A stretch of DNA of 64,000 nucleotides, from positions 1,471,501 through 1,535,500 of the forward strand of contig WPIO01000048.1 in the NCBI GenBank assembly GCA_009760855.2, written 5' to 3'. Below are positions 1 through 8,998 of the stretch, one piece after another (positions within the stretch are counted from its first letter, which is position 1; each line of letters starts with the position of its first letter). Origin of the DNA: Cristatella mucedo. Lineage: Eukaryota > Bryozoa > Phylactolaemata > Cristatellidae. Both the position numbers and the translations under genes were made by a program. The notes beneath the pieces were generated by a model. It saw nothing but the letters and a program-made list of their open reading frames with translations, ran no database searches and was not told the origin of the DNA.

Positions 1-1
1 A

Positions 2-1417
2 CCCTTCAAAAAAGCTGTAGTCAGGCCACTTCTCAAGAAAACTACACTTGACCAAGAGAACTTGAGCAACTGCCGCCCAGTTTTCCTTGTACCATTCCTA
101 TCAAAGACACTCGAACGGGTCGTGGCTGACCAGCTGAACTCGTATATCGAAACCTCACACCTTGCTAGTAAGTTCCAGTCTGGCTTTAGAGCTAATCACT
201 CCACAGAGTCAGCATTGCTTCGGGTATACAACGACCTACTTAGGAATGCAGACATGGGTAGAGTGTCTCTGCTTGTTTTGCTTGATCTTTCGGCAGCTTT
301 TGATACCATCGATCACAAAGTTCTTCTAGAGCGCCTCTCATCTCGCCTGGGCATCAATGGCACTGCTCTGCAGTGGTTCAGGTCCTATCTCAGTGGGAGA
401 CTCCAGAGTATTGACGTGAATGGACAAAGATTATCTGAAGTACCTCTGAAATATGGAGTACCTCAGTGCTCAGTGCTAGGGCCGGTTCTTTTCACGGTTT
501 ATACTCTCCCTTTTGCTGATGTGATTGCCAAGCACAATCTAGGCTTTCACTTCTATGCAGATGACACTCAGTTGTACCTTTGCTTTGATCCCTCCCAGCC
601 TTCGAGCACCTCAAATTCTCTAAACTCACTAGCTGCATGCATTGATGATATCCACACATGGATGGCAGCAAATTTTCTAAAACTAAACGATGATAAAACT
701 AACTTACTAGTTATGGGAAAACCCAGTGTGATCCAGAGATTGGAAAGGCTGACTCTCAAAATTGGCTCTGCCAGCATATCTCCAGTTGAATCAGGTCGAA
801 ATCTAGGTGTCATATTCCAAAGCGACCTCTCGTTAGACGACCATATCAGCTCCACAGTCAATTCCGCCTATTTTCAGCTTCATAACATTGCTAAAATTCG
901 GGCTTGTTTAGATAAAGATACCACATCTAAGTTGGTCCATGCATTCGTGACATCCCGTCTCGACTTCTGCAACTCACTGCTTACTGGCCTACCAGCACGT
1001 GCGATCAGGCGATTGCAGCTGGTGCAAAACTCTGCAGCTAGGCTTGTCTGTCGTGAGCGTCGCAATTGCCACATTACTCCACTTTTCGCCGACCTGCACT
1101 GGCTACCATTCAAGCAACGGATTTACTTCAAGGTTTTGTCCCTCACTTTTAGGTCCCTTCATTCTATGGCTCCAGCCTATCTGTCAGATATATTACCCCA
1201 TCAGGCTAAGCATCGTACCACCCGCTTTTCGGAATCCAACAGTCTGGAAATACCTCATACAAACCTTAAATCCTTTGAAGACCGTGCATTTAGTTCATAT
1301 GCTCCCAAAGCCTGGAACTCCCTCCCGACCTGGGTCAGAACATCCCCTGACCTGATCACATTTAAAAGGAACCTAAAAACACACCTATTTAGGACAGCAT
1401 TTAGTGGGTCCCTGTGA
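2..1417 (+). CDS. LINE A reverse transcriptase, C-terminal part (open frame)
   Basis: The frame is open from the window edge to a TGA at 1415-1417, so the true start is upstream. The protein would be the enzyme that copies LINE RNA into DNA at a nicked target. Visible RT motifs are SAAFDTIDH, a PQG-type motif and the catalytic YADD (bases 554-565), followed by the C-terminal region with RLDFCNSLLTGLP and LHWLP. The PQG motif reads VPQCSVLGP, a Gly to Cys change in a residue that is normally invariant, so activity is doubtful although the frame is intact. Confidence 0.85.
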   Translation, partial: PFKKAVVRPLLKKTTLDQENLSNCRPVFLVPFLSKTLERVVADQLNSYIETSHLASKFQSGFRANHSTESALLRVYNDLLRNADMGRVSLLVLLDLSAAFDTIDHKVLLERLSSRLGINGTALQWFRSYLSGRLQSIDVNGQRLSEVPLKYGVPQCSVLGPVLFTVYTLPFADVIAKHNLGFHFYADDTQLYLCFDPSQPSSTSNSLNSLAACIDDIHTWMAANFLKLNDDKTNLLVMGKPSVIQRLERLTLKIGSASISPVESGRNLGVIFQSDLSLDDHISSTVNSAYFQLHNIAKIRACLDKDTTSKLVHAFVTSRLDFCNSLLTGLPARAIRRLQLVQNSAARLVCRERRNCHITPLFADLHWLPFKQRIYFKVLSLTFRSLHSMAPAYLSDILPHQAKHRTTRFSESNSLEIPHTNLKSFEDRAFSSYAPKAWNSLPTWVRTSPDLITFKRNLKTHLFRTAFSGSL

Positions 1418-1584
1418 TTCGTCCTTCACGTGGTTATGCGTGCTGACACTGTGCATGCTGCCACTAACCACATTTGCATGCTGACCCTGTGCATGTCACC
1501 CCTAACCATATTATTCATTTCGTTTGTTTTTCAAGCATGATTTTACTTACCATTCAATTGCATTTCACTTTACAGCAAATATAA

Positions 1585-1620
1585 AGCGCCTAGAGAGAGA
1601 TTGAGTTCTCTGAGGGCGCT
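1585..1620 (+). other. Conserved 3' stem-loop of LINE A
   Basis: AGCGCC followed by a GA-rich stretch can pair with the TCTC and GGCGCT that follow, giving a hairpin just before the triplet tail. The same hairpin is kept in nearly all LINE A copies here and in the SINE tails. In this LINE group the 3' end is what the reverse transcriptase recognises, so it is probably the priming signal. Confidence 0.75.
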
Positions 1621-1631
1621 CTATCAAGTGA

Positions 1632-1660
1632 ATTATTATTATTATTATTATTATTATTAT
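1632..1660 (+). repeat. (ATT)n tail of LINE A
   Basis: About nine ATT triplets sit directly after the LINE A 3' end. Most other copies carry the same tail (read as TAA on the opposite strand), so it is part of the insertion product rather than an unrelated microsatellite. Confidence 0.9.
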
Positions 1661-2645
1661 GCTGACAAAACTCAGCTGTATTTTTCATTTAAACCACAGT
1701 AATCTGCTGCAGTGGCTGATGCACTAAATGCGTGCCATGCAGAAATTTGACCTAGATGTCAAAACATTTCCTCAAAGTAAACGATTGTGAAATGGAAATT
1801 TAGCGTGTAAGACAGCCCAAGCATGAGGCTGGACCAGAAGGCTTTGTTCTTATAATAGGCGATATTGTTGAGCGATCATCACCCTGTGCTTGGGATTTTA
1901 GTTGTCATCTTTGATAACTGCCGAAATTTGGTATTTTCGATTTTAGAAGACTGCTAGCACAGCTAGCCATAACGTCCGATGTCCATTTAAGATTAGGAGC
2001 TTTCTTCCACGGTTGCTTGCAAAGAGTTTAGCTAGCTCCTTAGTTATGCCTCGGCTAGATTATTGTATTTCCCTTTCGGCTGGGCCATTCAATAAAGCCA
2101 CTAGGCCACTGCAGCTGGAGATGAATGTGGCTGAAAGGCTAGTTTACAAAATCGCTCAGATTTGGCCATGTGTCTCCTTTGCTGAAAGCGCTTAGACGGC
2201 TGTCGGTTAATTAAAAGATACGGAACAACGTTCTTAGGCTGACTCAGAAGGCCCACCACAGCTTGGCCTCTTTATTCTAAGCTTAACTGCCGCACCAGTT
2301 TCAGCCTTCTCGTGCCCTCAGGTCCTGTATAGACGTAGGTTAGCTGTTCGTTTTTCCACTTAAAAACCGTTAGCGACAGAAACTTTTACTCTGGAGGTCC
2401 TTGACTGCGGAACTCACTTTCACATTTTTTACGCAAAGACATCTAATCTCCTGCTGCCGAATATGGCACATCCCATCCAGCCGTCCAAAGCTGATACTTC
2501 CATGCTGCTCACTATCTTAACTGCTCTCCTGACTCAGATATGCTTCTCACTTTCTATTTGTTGCCTACAATGAAGTCAATCTGTTGTTACCGAATGAGTA
2601 CCGAGAGCCTTTAATGCTGGGAGTAAAACTATAAACAACACTCAC
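1661..2645 (+). mobile_element. LINE family B remnant, strongly decayed
   Basis: The stretch runs parallel to the better kept LINE B copy at 50966-52134, from the QLY segment just after the YADD site through the RT C-terminus and most of the 3' UTR. Frameshifts and stops are frequent; only a short open piece at 2013-2195 survives, encoding the region equivalent to LDYCNSLLAGLP. It starts exactly where the ATT tail of the preceding LINE A ends, so LINE A probably inserted into this older element. Confidence 0.8.
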
Positions 2646-2895
2646 CTTAGTAATAGCACATAGTCTCTCTGGATTTATGGAGTTGCAGACAGAGATGCAT
2701 TAAATAATACGAGCAGCTCTCACTGCAGCCTTTGGACTCCCTTGGCTGAGGCATAGTAGTTCCGTCACGAAAGACAACGCTGCAACAGCGAGCAGCTCGA
2801 CTGAAGTGCATCGTCTTGCCACGTGGCTCAAGTTTTCCATCTTGAAGCATGACCCAGTTTCTCGCTTTAATGAGTAGAGACTTCACCTTTAAGAG

Positions 2896-3065
2896 CCCCG
2901 AACAATGATTCCAGTGGTTAAGGTGCTCGCACCGACCAAGATTTATCCGAATTCATGGGCTCGAGCCATGTGGCATATGTGAAGCTTCTGAATATAGATA
3001 CATTTCTCGTATGATGCCATGCAAATTAATCGTATTATTATTGTTATTTTATTATTATTGAATGT
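2896..3065 (+). mobile_element. tRNA-headed SINE, old copy
   Basis: A segment resembling the SINE at 58333 has a recognisable B box (GGGCTCGAGCC at 2957-2967), a weak A box and the shared GGCATATGTGAAGC junction. It then has a tail resembling the LINE 3' stem-loop and ends in TTATT repeats. Many substitutions show it is old. It is a retroposed element, not a tRNA gene. Confidence 0.65.
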
Positions 3066-3948
3066 AGGCTGTATGCCAATTTTTATATCCTTTGCATAGT
3101 TTATTTTTCTTCCTTTAGGCAGGCAACACTGCGGTTTGTGACTTCCAAGAATAGCTTATGCAAGCTGTCCGAAGATGGCCTTTAGCTGTAGGCTTGCTTA
3201 GTTAGTTATAGGCAGATCACTCATCTTCTCTTAGCTCAAGTGGTTTCTTCTGTAGCCGCTGCCGTCTCATTAGAGCTTCTGTGCTGTATCTTGCTAATGG
3301 TGTCTTTTTCCCGATGGTTCTGGTTTTATTGATTCTTTGATGCTTATTCTTAACCCTGCCCATCCTTACGCTGAGAAGAAGGGGTGTGAGATCAGCAAGT
3401 ACGGCTAGCGTAGATTTAACGAGAAACTCACCCCAACGGTCATGCTAATGCTCCAAAAATAGCTGCTTGTCTTTTGGTAGCCCTCGATGCATCACGTACT
3501 TCCCAGGTGAGGTTTATATGTCTTTCTAACTAACCAGACCAATTAAGGCTGTAAATACTGTTTTCCTACATCAGCTTTCCTTATTTTCGTGTGTAAGAAA
3601 CTGACTATGAAAGCCTACGAGACTGCAGCCGTACTGCTGCATGAAAGCCATTTTTTTGTTGACGATCATTCTTTTATGTTCTTTTCAGCGCCTCGCATGT
3701 GGAGCGTTTTCTTACATAGAGTGCAACTTGGCCTGCCCGATAATGCAGGGTATAGGTCATCGACGTGTATTCTTAGGCAGAGAGCCAGGATTTTCTGGTT
3801 GGGGCAAGGGAGTCTTCAGGCTCTTTCAGACATGATGACATAGGTACCAGGTAAAAGCAGTTATTGAGAAAACTTACATCAATATTCCACTTGTTCCTTT
3901 CATATCTTCACACTACTCCTGCCCTTAGGCCTAGGGACTTTGCCCCAT
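3066..3948. other. No clear gene
   Basis: No recognisable element is seen. A 64-codon frame at 3641-3835 on the + strand begins with a hydrophobic, signal-peptide-like stretch (MKAIFLLTIILLCSF) and has several cysteines, but nothing else supports it as a gene. Confidence 0.4.
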
Positions 3949-4234
3949 AATAATAATAATAATAATAATAATTTATTTGATAAAGCGCCCTTAGAGAACT
4001 TAATCTCTCTCTAGGCGCTTCACATTTGCTGCAAAGTGAAATGCAATTGAATGGTAAGTAAAATCATGCTTGAAAAACAAACAAAATGAATAATATGGTT
4101 AGGGGTGACATGCACAGGGTCAGCATGCAAATGTGGTTAGTGGCAGCATGCACAGTGTCAGCACGTATAAGCACATCAAGGACGAATCACAGGGACCCGC
4201 TAAATGCTGTCCTAAATAGGTGTGTTTTTTTATA
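3949..4234 (-). mobile_element. LINE A copy, 3' end only
   Basis: On the minus strand it carries the TAA triplets, the stem-loop, the 3' UTR and the last few codons of the ORF, then stops. This is a typical 5'-truncated insertion of about 290 bp. Confidence 0.9.
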
Positions 4235-4254
4235 GGTACCTCCCTCCGTCAATT

Positions 4255-4267
4255 GGGGGGGGGGGGG
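4255..4267 (+). repeat. G13 homopolymer
   Basis: A run of 13 G lies between two oppositely oriented LINE A fragments. Confidence 0.85.
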
Positions 4268-4317
4268 CGGCGATGGCCCTCCTGCCCCACGGTTCTGCAA
4301 CTGAGTGCTATACTCCA

Positions 4318-5066
4318 AGTTGGTTAATGCATTTGTGACAACCCGTCTTGCCTTCTCCTACTCATCACCACTTGCTGGTTTACAGGCACGTGCAATCAAT
4401 CGGTTGCAGCTGGTGTAAAACTTGTGTAAAACTCTGCAGCTAGGCTTGCCTGTGTGAGCCTCACAGTTGCCACATCACACCACTTATCGCCGACCAGCAG
4501 TAGCTACCAGTCAAGCAACGAATCGACTGCAGGATTTTGTCGCTCACTTTCAGGTCCCTTCATTCTTTGACTCCAACCTACCTATCAGATCTACCCCCCA
4601 CCAGGCCAAGCATCGTACCACCCACTTTTTGAAAACTAACTGATTACCTATACCTCGTAAAAACCTCAAATCAGTTGGAGACCGTGCCTTTAGTTCGTAT
4701 GCTTCCAAAGACTGGAACTCACTCACGACTTGCGTCAGGACATCCTCCAATTTGACCGCATTTAAAAAGAAATTAAAAAACCACCTATTCATGGCAGAAT
4801 TTAGTGGGTCCCTGTGATTGGTCCTTTATGTGCTTATGGGTTCTGACACTGTTGCATGCTGCCACTAACCATATTTGCACGCTGACCCTGGGCATGTCAC
4901 CCCTAACCATGATATTCACGTATTTTATCAAGCATGATATTTCCACTCACCATTCGATCGTGTTTCCTTTGCAGTAAATGTAAAGCACCTTAAAAGACAT
5001 TGAGTTCTCGGATAATGCTTTAGCGAGTGTATTATTATTATTATTACTATTATTGTTATTATTACC
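4318..5066 (+). mobile_element. LINE A copy, 5'-truncated
   Basis: This plus-strand copy begins at the segment for LVHAFVTSRLDF near the end of the RT and runs to a decayed stem-loop and an ATT tail near 5025-5066. A short duplication (GTGTAAAACTT repeated near 4414-4430) and several indels break the frame. Confidence 0.88.
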
Positions 5067-6363
5067 CCTTACCGCTTTTCGTCTTGGTAAAAAGTGTCTG
5101 CTCCGCATGGGACGACTTTAGAGTCAGCTGCTAGCCTTCTTTCGGGACACATGAATAAGTCTAACGGTGAAGTTTTAATCTAGAGCATGGGCCGTAGCGA
5201 ATTTGATGGGAAATGAATTCAGTCAACAAGGCAAAATATGCACACCCACCAATGACTCCTAGCATTCGGCTTTTGGAAGCTCTTGCAAGGTGCAAAGCAC
5301 TCGGGCAGAGATTAAGCCCTTATTGAGCTAAAGCTAAAAGAGCATTCTGGGTTGCCATATCCACAAGAAACTGGGGATCTTAGCAATGAATCTTACCCAC
5401 TAACCCTGTAGAAACAAGCGGGAACACTGGCCTGATAAAAATCTCAGCAGCATAATTAACATACTAGCGCACGACACATTAAGCCTAGCAAGTTTCTGGA
5501 GGATGTGCTCTGACTTTTGAGGCATTTAGCAGTATCGAGTTCTATGTGAACAGTAGCCAATCGTCACTAAGCCTAGGCGTGAGCGTTACTAAACTCGCGA
5601 TATAAATTCCTTCTTGCTGGTCTTTACATGAATTTTTAAATTAAGGACCTAATTTTTTTATTTTAAAATCTGAGGACAGAACTTGGGACAATTGTCCTGC
5701 TGAGATGGTTTTAGCACTGAAGAAAAGAAATGGAATGAGCGATCTCATCTTTTGGTAGAGAACGACCTACTTTCTCTCAAGTGATTGAGTATAGTTTTTT
5801 CTCGCATTCTTAGCTCCGAAGGTTGACCTCTAGAGCTAGCATATAAGTTGCCCTCCCACCCCGGCGTACGTTACCTCAATCTCGGATGCTAAAGGAGTGC
5901 AGAGCCATCACGAGTCAGTTCACAGGCTTTTCTATAGTGTCTTTGCTTTTCTTGCTATCTTTGGTTTCACTGCTAGAGCCTACCTTTAGCTAGATTCTTT
6001 GAAAGCTGGAATATTGTTCTATATAAAAAAATAGTTTTTGCCCATTCTTGGGTAAAATTTATAGCACATAAAACCGTAGGTGCCGCTGGCTGAAATGTAA
6101 TACCGAGTTGTGCATCATGTGCTCGCCGCAACGCAGCTGCATTGATGCACATAGTTGGTAGACGAGCTTTTAATATTTGCCAATCCAAAGAGTGCATATC
6201 TTTGGAATAAATTTCTGCTCTGGAACAACATGTTGATTCAACTTGACTTAATGTGGTGCATTAGCAGAATGTTGGTGCAACTCGTGTGCTCTCAAATATA
6301 TTAAACTTGCTTCACGTCGATGAGCCCTTGATTCGCCTACAGTGAACATAGTCGTTGAAAGGT
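5067..6363. other. No gene seen
   Basis: No element or supported exon is found. The stretch lies upstream of the first recognised TMC exon, so it may be intron. N-terminal TMC exons were looked for here and not found. Confidence 0.4.
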
Positions 6364-6364
6364 A

Positions 6365-8285
6365 ATAATAATAATAATAATATTAATGCAGTTGATAAAG
6401 CGCCCTCGGAGAACTTCATCTCTTTCTAGGCGCTTTACATTTGCTGCAAGGTGATATGCAATAGAATAGTAAGTTAAATCATGCTTGAAAAAAAATGAAT
6501 AATATGGTTAGGGGTGACATGCATAGGGTCAGCATGCAAATGTGGTTAGTGGCAGCATGCACGGTGTCAGCACGCATAAGCACATCAAGGACGAATCACA
6601 GGGACCCACTAAATGCTGTCCTAAATAGGTGTTTTTAGGTTCCTTTTAAATGTGGTCAGGTCAGGGTATGTTCTGACGCAGGTCGGGAGGGAGTTCCAGG
6701 CTTTGGGAGCATACGAGCTAAATGCACGGTCTCCAAAGGATTTAAGGTTTGTACGAGGTATTTCTAGACTTTTGGATTCCGAAAAGCGGGTGGTACGATG
6801 CTTGGCCTCATTGGGGAGTATATCTGAAAGATAGGCTGGAGCCATAGAATGAAGAGACCTAAAAGTGAGGGACAAAACCTTGAAGTCAATCCGTTGCTTG
6901 ACTGGTAGCCAGTGCAGGTCGGCGAAAAGTGGAGTAATGTGGCAACTGCGACGCTCACGACAGACAAGCCTAGCTGCAGAGTTTTGCACCAGCTGCAATC
7001 GCCTGATCGCACATGCTGGTAGGCCAGTAAGCAGTGAGTTGCAGAAGTCGAGACGGGATGTCACGAATGCATGGACCAACTTGGACGTGGTATCCTTATC
7101 TAAACAAGCCCTAATGTTAGAAATGTTGTGAAGCTGAAAATAGGCAGATTTGACCGTGGAGCTGATGTGGTCGTCTAACGAGAGGTCGCTTTGGAATATG
7201 ACACCTAGATTTCGAGCTGATTCAACTGGAGATATGCTGGCGGAGCCAATTTTGAGTCAGCCTTTCCAATTTCTGAATCACACTGGGTTTGCCCATAACT
7301 AGTAAGTTAGTTTTATCATCGTTAAGTTTTAGAAAATTTGCTGCCATCCATGTGCGGATGTCATCAATGCATTTAGCAAGTGAGTCTACAGAATTTGAGG
7401 TGCTCGAAGGCTGGGAGGGATCAAAGCAAAGGTACAACTGAGTGTCATCCGCATAGAAGTGAAAGCCTAGATTGTGCTTGGCAATCACATCAGCAAGAGG
7501 CAGAGTATAAACCGTGAAAAGAACCGAACCTAGCACTGAGCCCTGAGGTACTCCATATTTCAGAGGTACTTCAGATGATCTTTGTCCATTCACGTCAGTA
7601 CTCTGGAGTCTCCCACTGAGATAGGACCTGAACCACTGCAGAGCAGTGCCAGTGATGCCCAGGCGAGATGAGAGGCGCTCTAGAAGAACTTTGTGATTGA
7701 TGGTATCAAAAGCTGCCGAAAGATCAAGCAAAACAAGCAGAGACACTCTACCCATGTCTGCATTCCTAAGTAGGTCGTTGTATACCCGAAGCAATGCTGA
7801 CTCTGTGGAGTGATTAGCTCTAAAGCCAGACTGGAACTTACTAGCAAGGTGTGAGGTTTCGATATACGAGTTCAGCTGGTCCGCCACGACCCGTTGGAGT
7901 GTCTTTGATAGGAATGGTAGAAGGGAAACTGGGCGGCAGTTGCTCAAGTTCTCTTGGTCAAGTGTAGCTTTCTTGAGAAGTGGCCTGACTACGGCTTTTT
8001 TGAAAGGTGCTGGGACATGACCTGAGGCTAATGACATATTAATTATGTTGGTTATGCATGGCAGCAGCAGATCAATGCAACGTAGGAGCAGGACAGTGGG
8101 AATAGGGTCCAGTGGACTTGTTTTCTTCTTTGATTGAGATACGAGCTTTAGGACTATGTCACTGGTGACCTGTTTAAATGCAGACATTGAGGTGCAGCCA
8201 GGAACCGAGGAACAGCATTCTAGTGGGAAGGTTGTCATCGCAGGGATGGATTCCCTGATCTCGTCTATCTTCTGCACAAAGAATC
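6365..8285 (-). mobile_element. LINE A copy, 5'-truncated, 1.9 kb
   Basis: It carries the TAA tail, stem-loop, 3' UTR and RT, and is truncated in the linker between endonuclease and RT (at the QKIDEIRES segment). AGGTA occurs at both ends (6360-6364 and 8286-8290), a possible short target-site duplication. The 5' edge lies only tens of bases upstream of the first recognised TMC exon, in antisense orientation to that gene. Confidence 0.92.
6621..8277 (-). pseudogene. LINE A reverse transcriptase, frameshifted
   Basis: Two open pieces, 7222-8277 and 6621-7079, together cover the RT from the linker to the C-terminus. YADD, SAAFDTINH and VPQGSVLG are all present in the first piece. Near 7256 the copy lacks two bases that the 8999 copy has (TTTTGAGTCAG against TTTTGAAAGTCAG), which breaks the frame. 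A second small deletion near 6630 changes the last residues. Confidence 0.85.
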
Positions 8286-8350
8286 AGGTAGCTACACTTT
8301 TGGTGCATTACAGGGCGTCAGTATATTTTTCATCTTTCATGTCTTCAAAG

Positions 8351-8461
8351 GATGTTTCCACCATTCGCTATTCGATTCAAGTATTTGGATCTTGGAATTT
8401 TGGCTTGATTGGAAAAAGTTCGTGTATGCTCCAGCAGTCATTTTTCAGAAACAAACTCCTG
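8351..8461 (+). CDS. TMC: TMC exon a (WDF-like segment)
   Basis: This encodes a segment with VFGSWNFGLIG, matching the conserved F-x-x-W-[DN]-[FY] stretch that precedes TM3 in TMC proteins. The 3' end is set by the donor CTG|GTGAGC. The start is uncertain: AAAG|GAT gives 8351 (phase 0), while TTACAG|GGCG would give 8314. The frame stays open far upstream only because it runs antisense through the LINE. Confidence 0.65.
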
Positions 8462-8569
8462 GTGAGCATTTACAAGCCCCTGCGAGCAACCACGCTTACA
8501 GCATTCAGAATGCAAGTTATTTTTCCTTCTATGGTGAATGACAGTGTGTCTGCAACAAAAACCTTTCAG

Positions 8570-8766
8570 AACATGCTGGTCAAGGACTCCCGGCACGCAA
8601 CTATTCAGGGACGAGACAGACTTCAGAAGGCGGCACTGTACGCGATCAGAGCAGCCTGCCACGTATTCGTGCTCGCATTCCTTGGAGGTTCCGGGTACGC
8701 CATCTATCTTATACAAGAATTCAGCGATAAAAAATCAAATTCTGAATCGGTGAGATCTTGCCGCTT
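8570..8766 (+). CDS. TMC: TMC exon b (TM3)
   Basis: After the acceptor CCTTTCAG|AAC the exon encodes a charged stretch and then the hydrophobic segment CHVFVLAFLGGSGYAIYLI, which matches TM3 with the family's GSGY/GAGY motif, followed by QEF. A donor GTGAGA at 8750 would leave phase 0 and not fit the next exon. The donor GTTTGT at 8767 leaves two bases and fits exactly. A missed microexon is the alternative. Confidence 0.75.
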
Positions 8767-8998
8767 GTTTGTGTCCGAAACGCGTCTTTAACGTTAAGGT
8801 GGATGTCCTCGTTTGCCTTGTAATGCTTGAAGTTTTGTCCGGTGACTAGTGCAATGGGTGACATATAGCTCAATCGTAGTAGCCGAGAAGTCCTAGTTTT
8901 TCTGGTGATAAGTGATGAAGATTCGACAACATTGCCCATATACTCTATAGCAGATATGGGTTGAGCTGTTTTCTGTTTTCATGCGATCGGCTTCGTTT

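Larger units (their letters stand above)
1..1660 (+). mobile_element. LINE family A copy, cut by the window edge
   Basis: This is a non-LTR retrotransposon of the CR1/L2/Rex group. It enters the window already inside the reverse transcriptase (RT) and runs through the ORF, a 3' UTR of about 200 bp, a stem-loop and a run of ATT triplets. It matches the copies at 6365, 8999, 20970 and 34905 along its whole visible length. The 5' part lies outside the window, so it cannot be judged whether the copy is full length. Confidence 0.95.

Noticed and set aside
568-1113. Minus-strand frames within the first LINE copy (568-861, 880-1113)
   Set aside because: They are antisense shadows of the LINE A reverse transcriptase; the same shadows recur in each copy.
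8156-8350. N-terminal part of the 211-codon + strand frame
   Set aside because: Its first part reads the LINE A copy antisense; only the portion from about 8314 or 8351 onward has TMC similarity.
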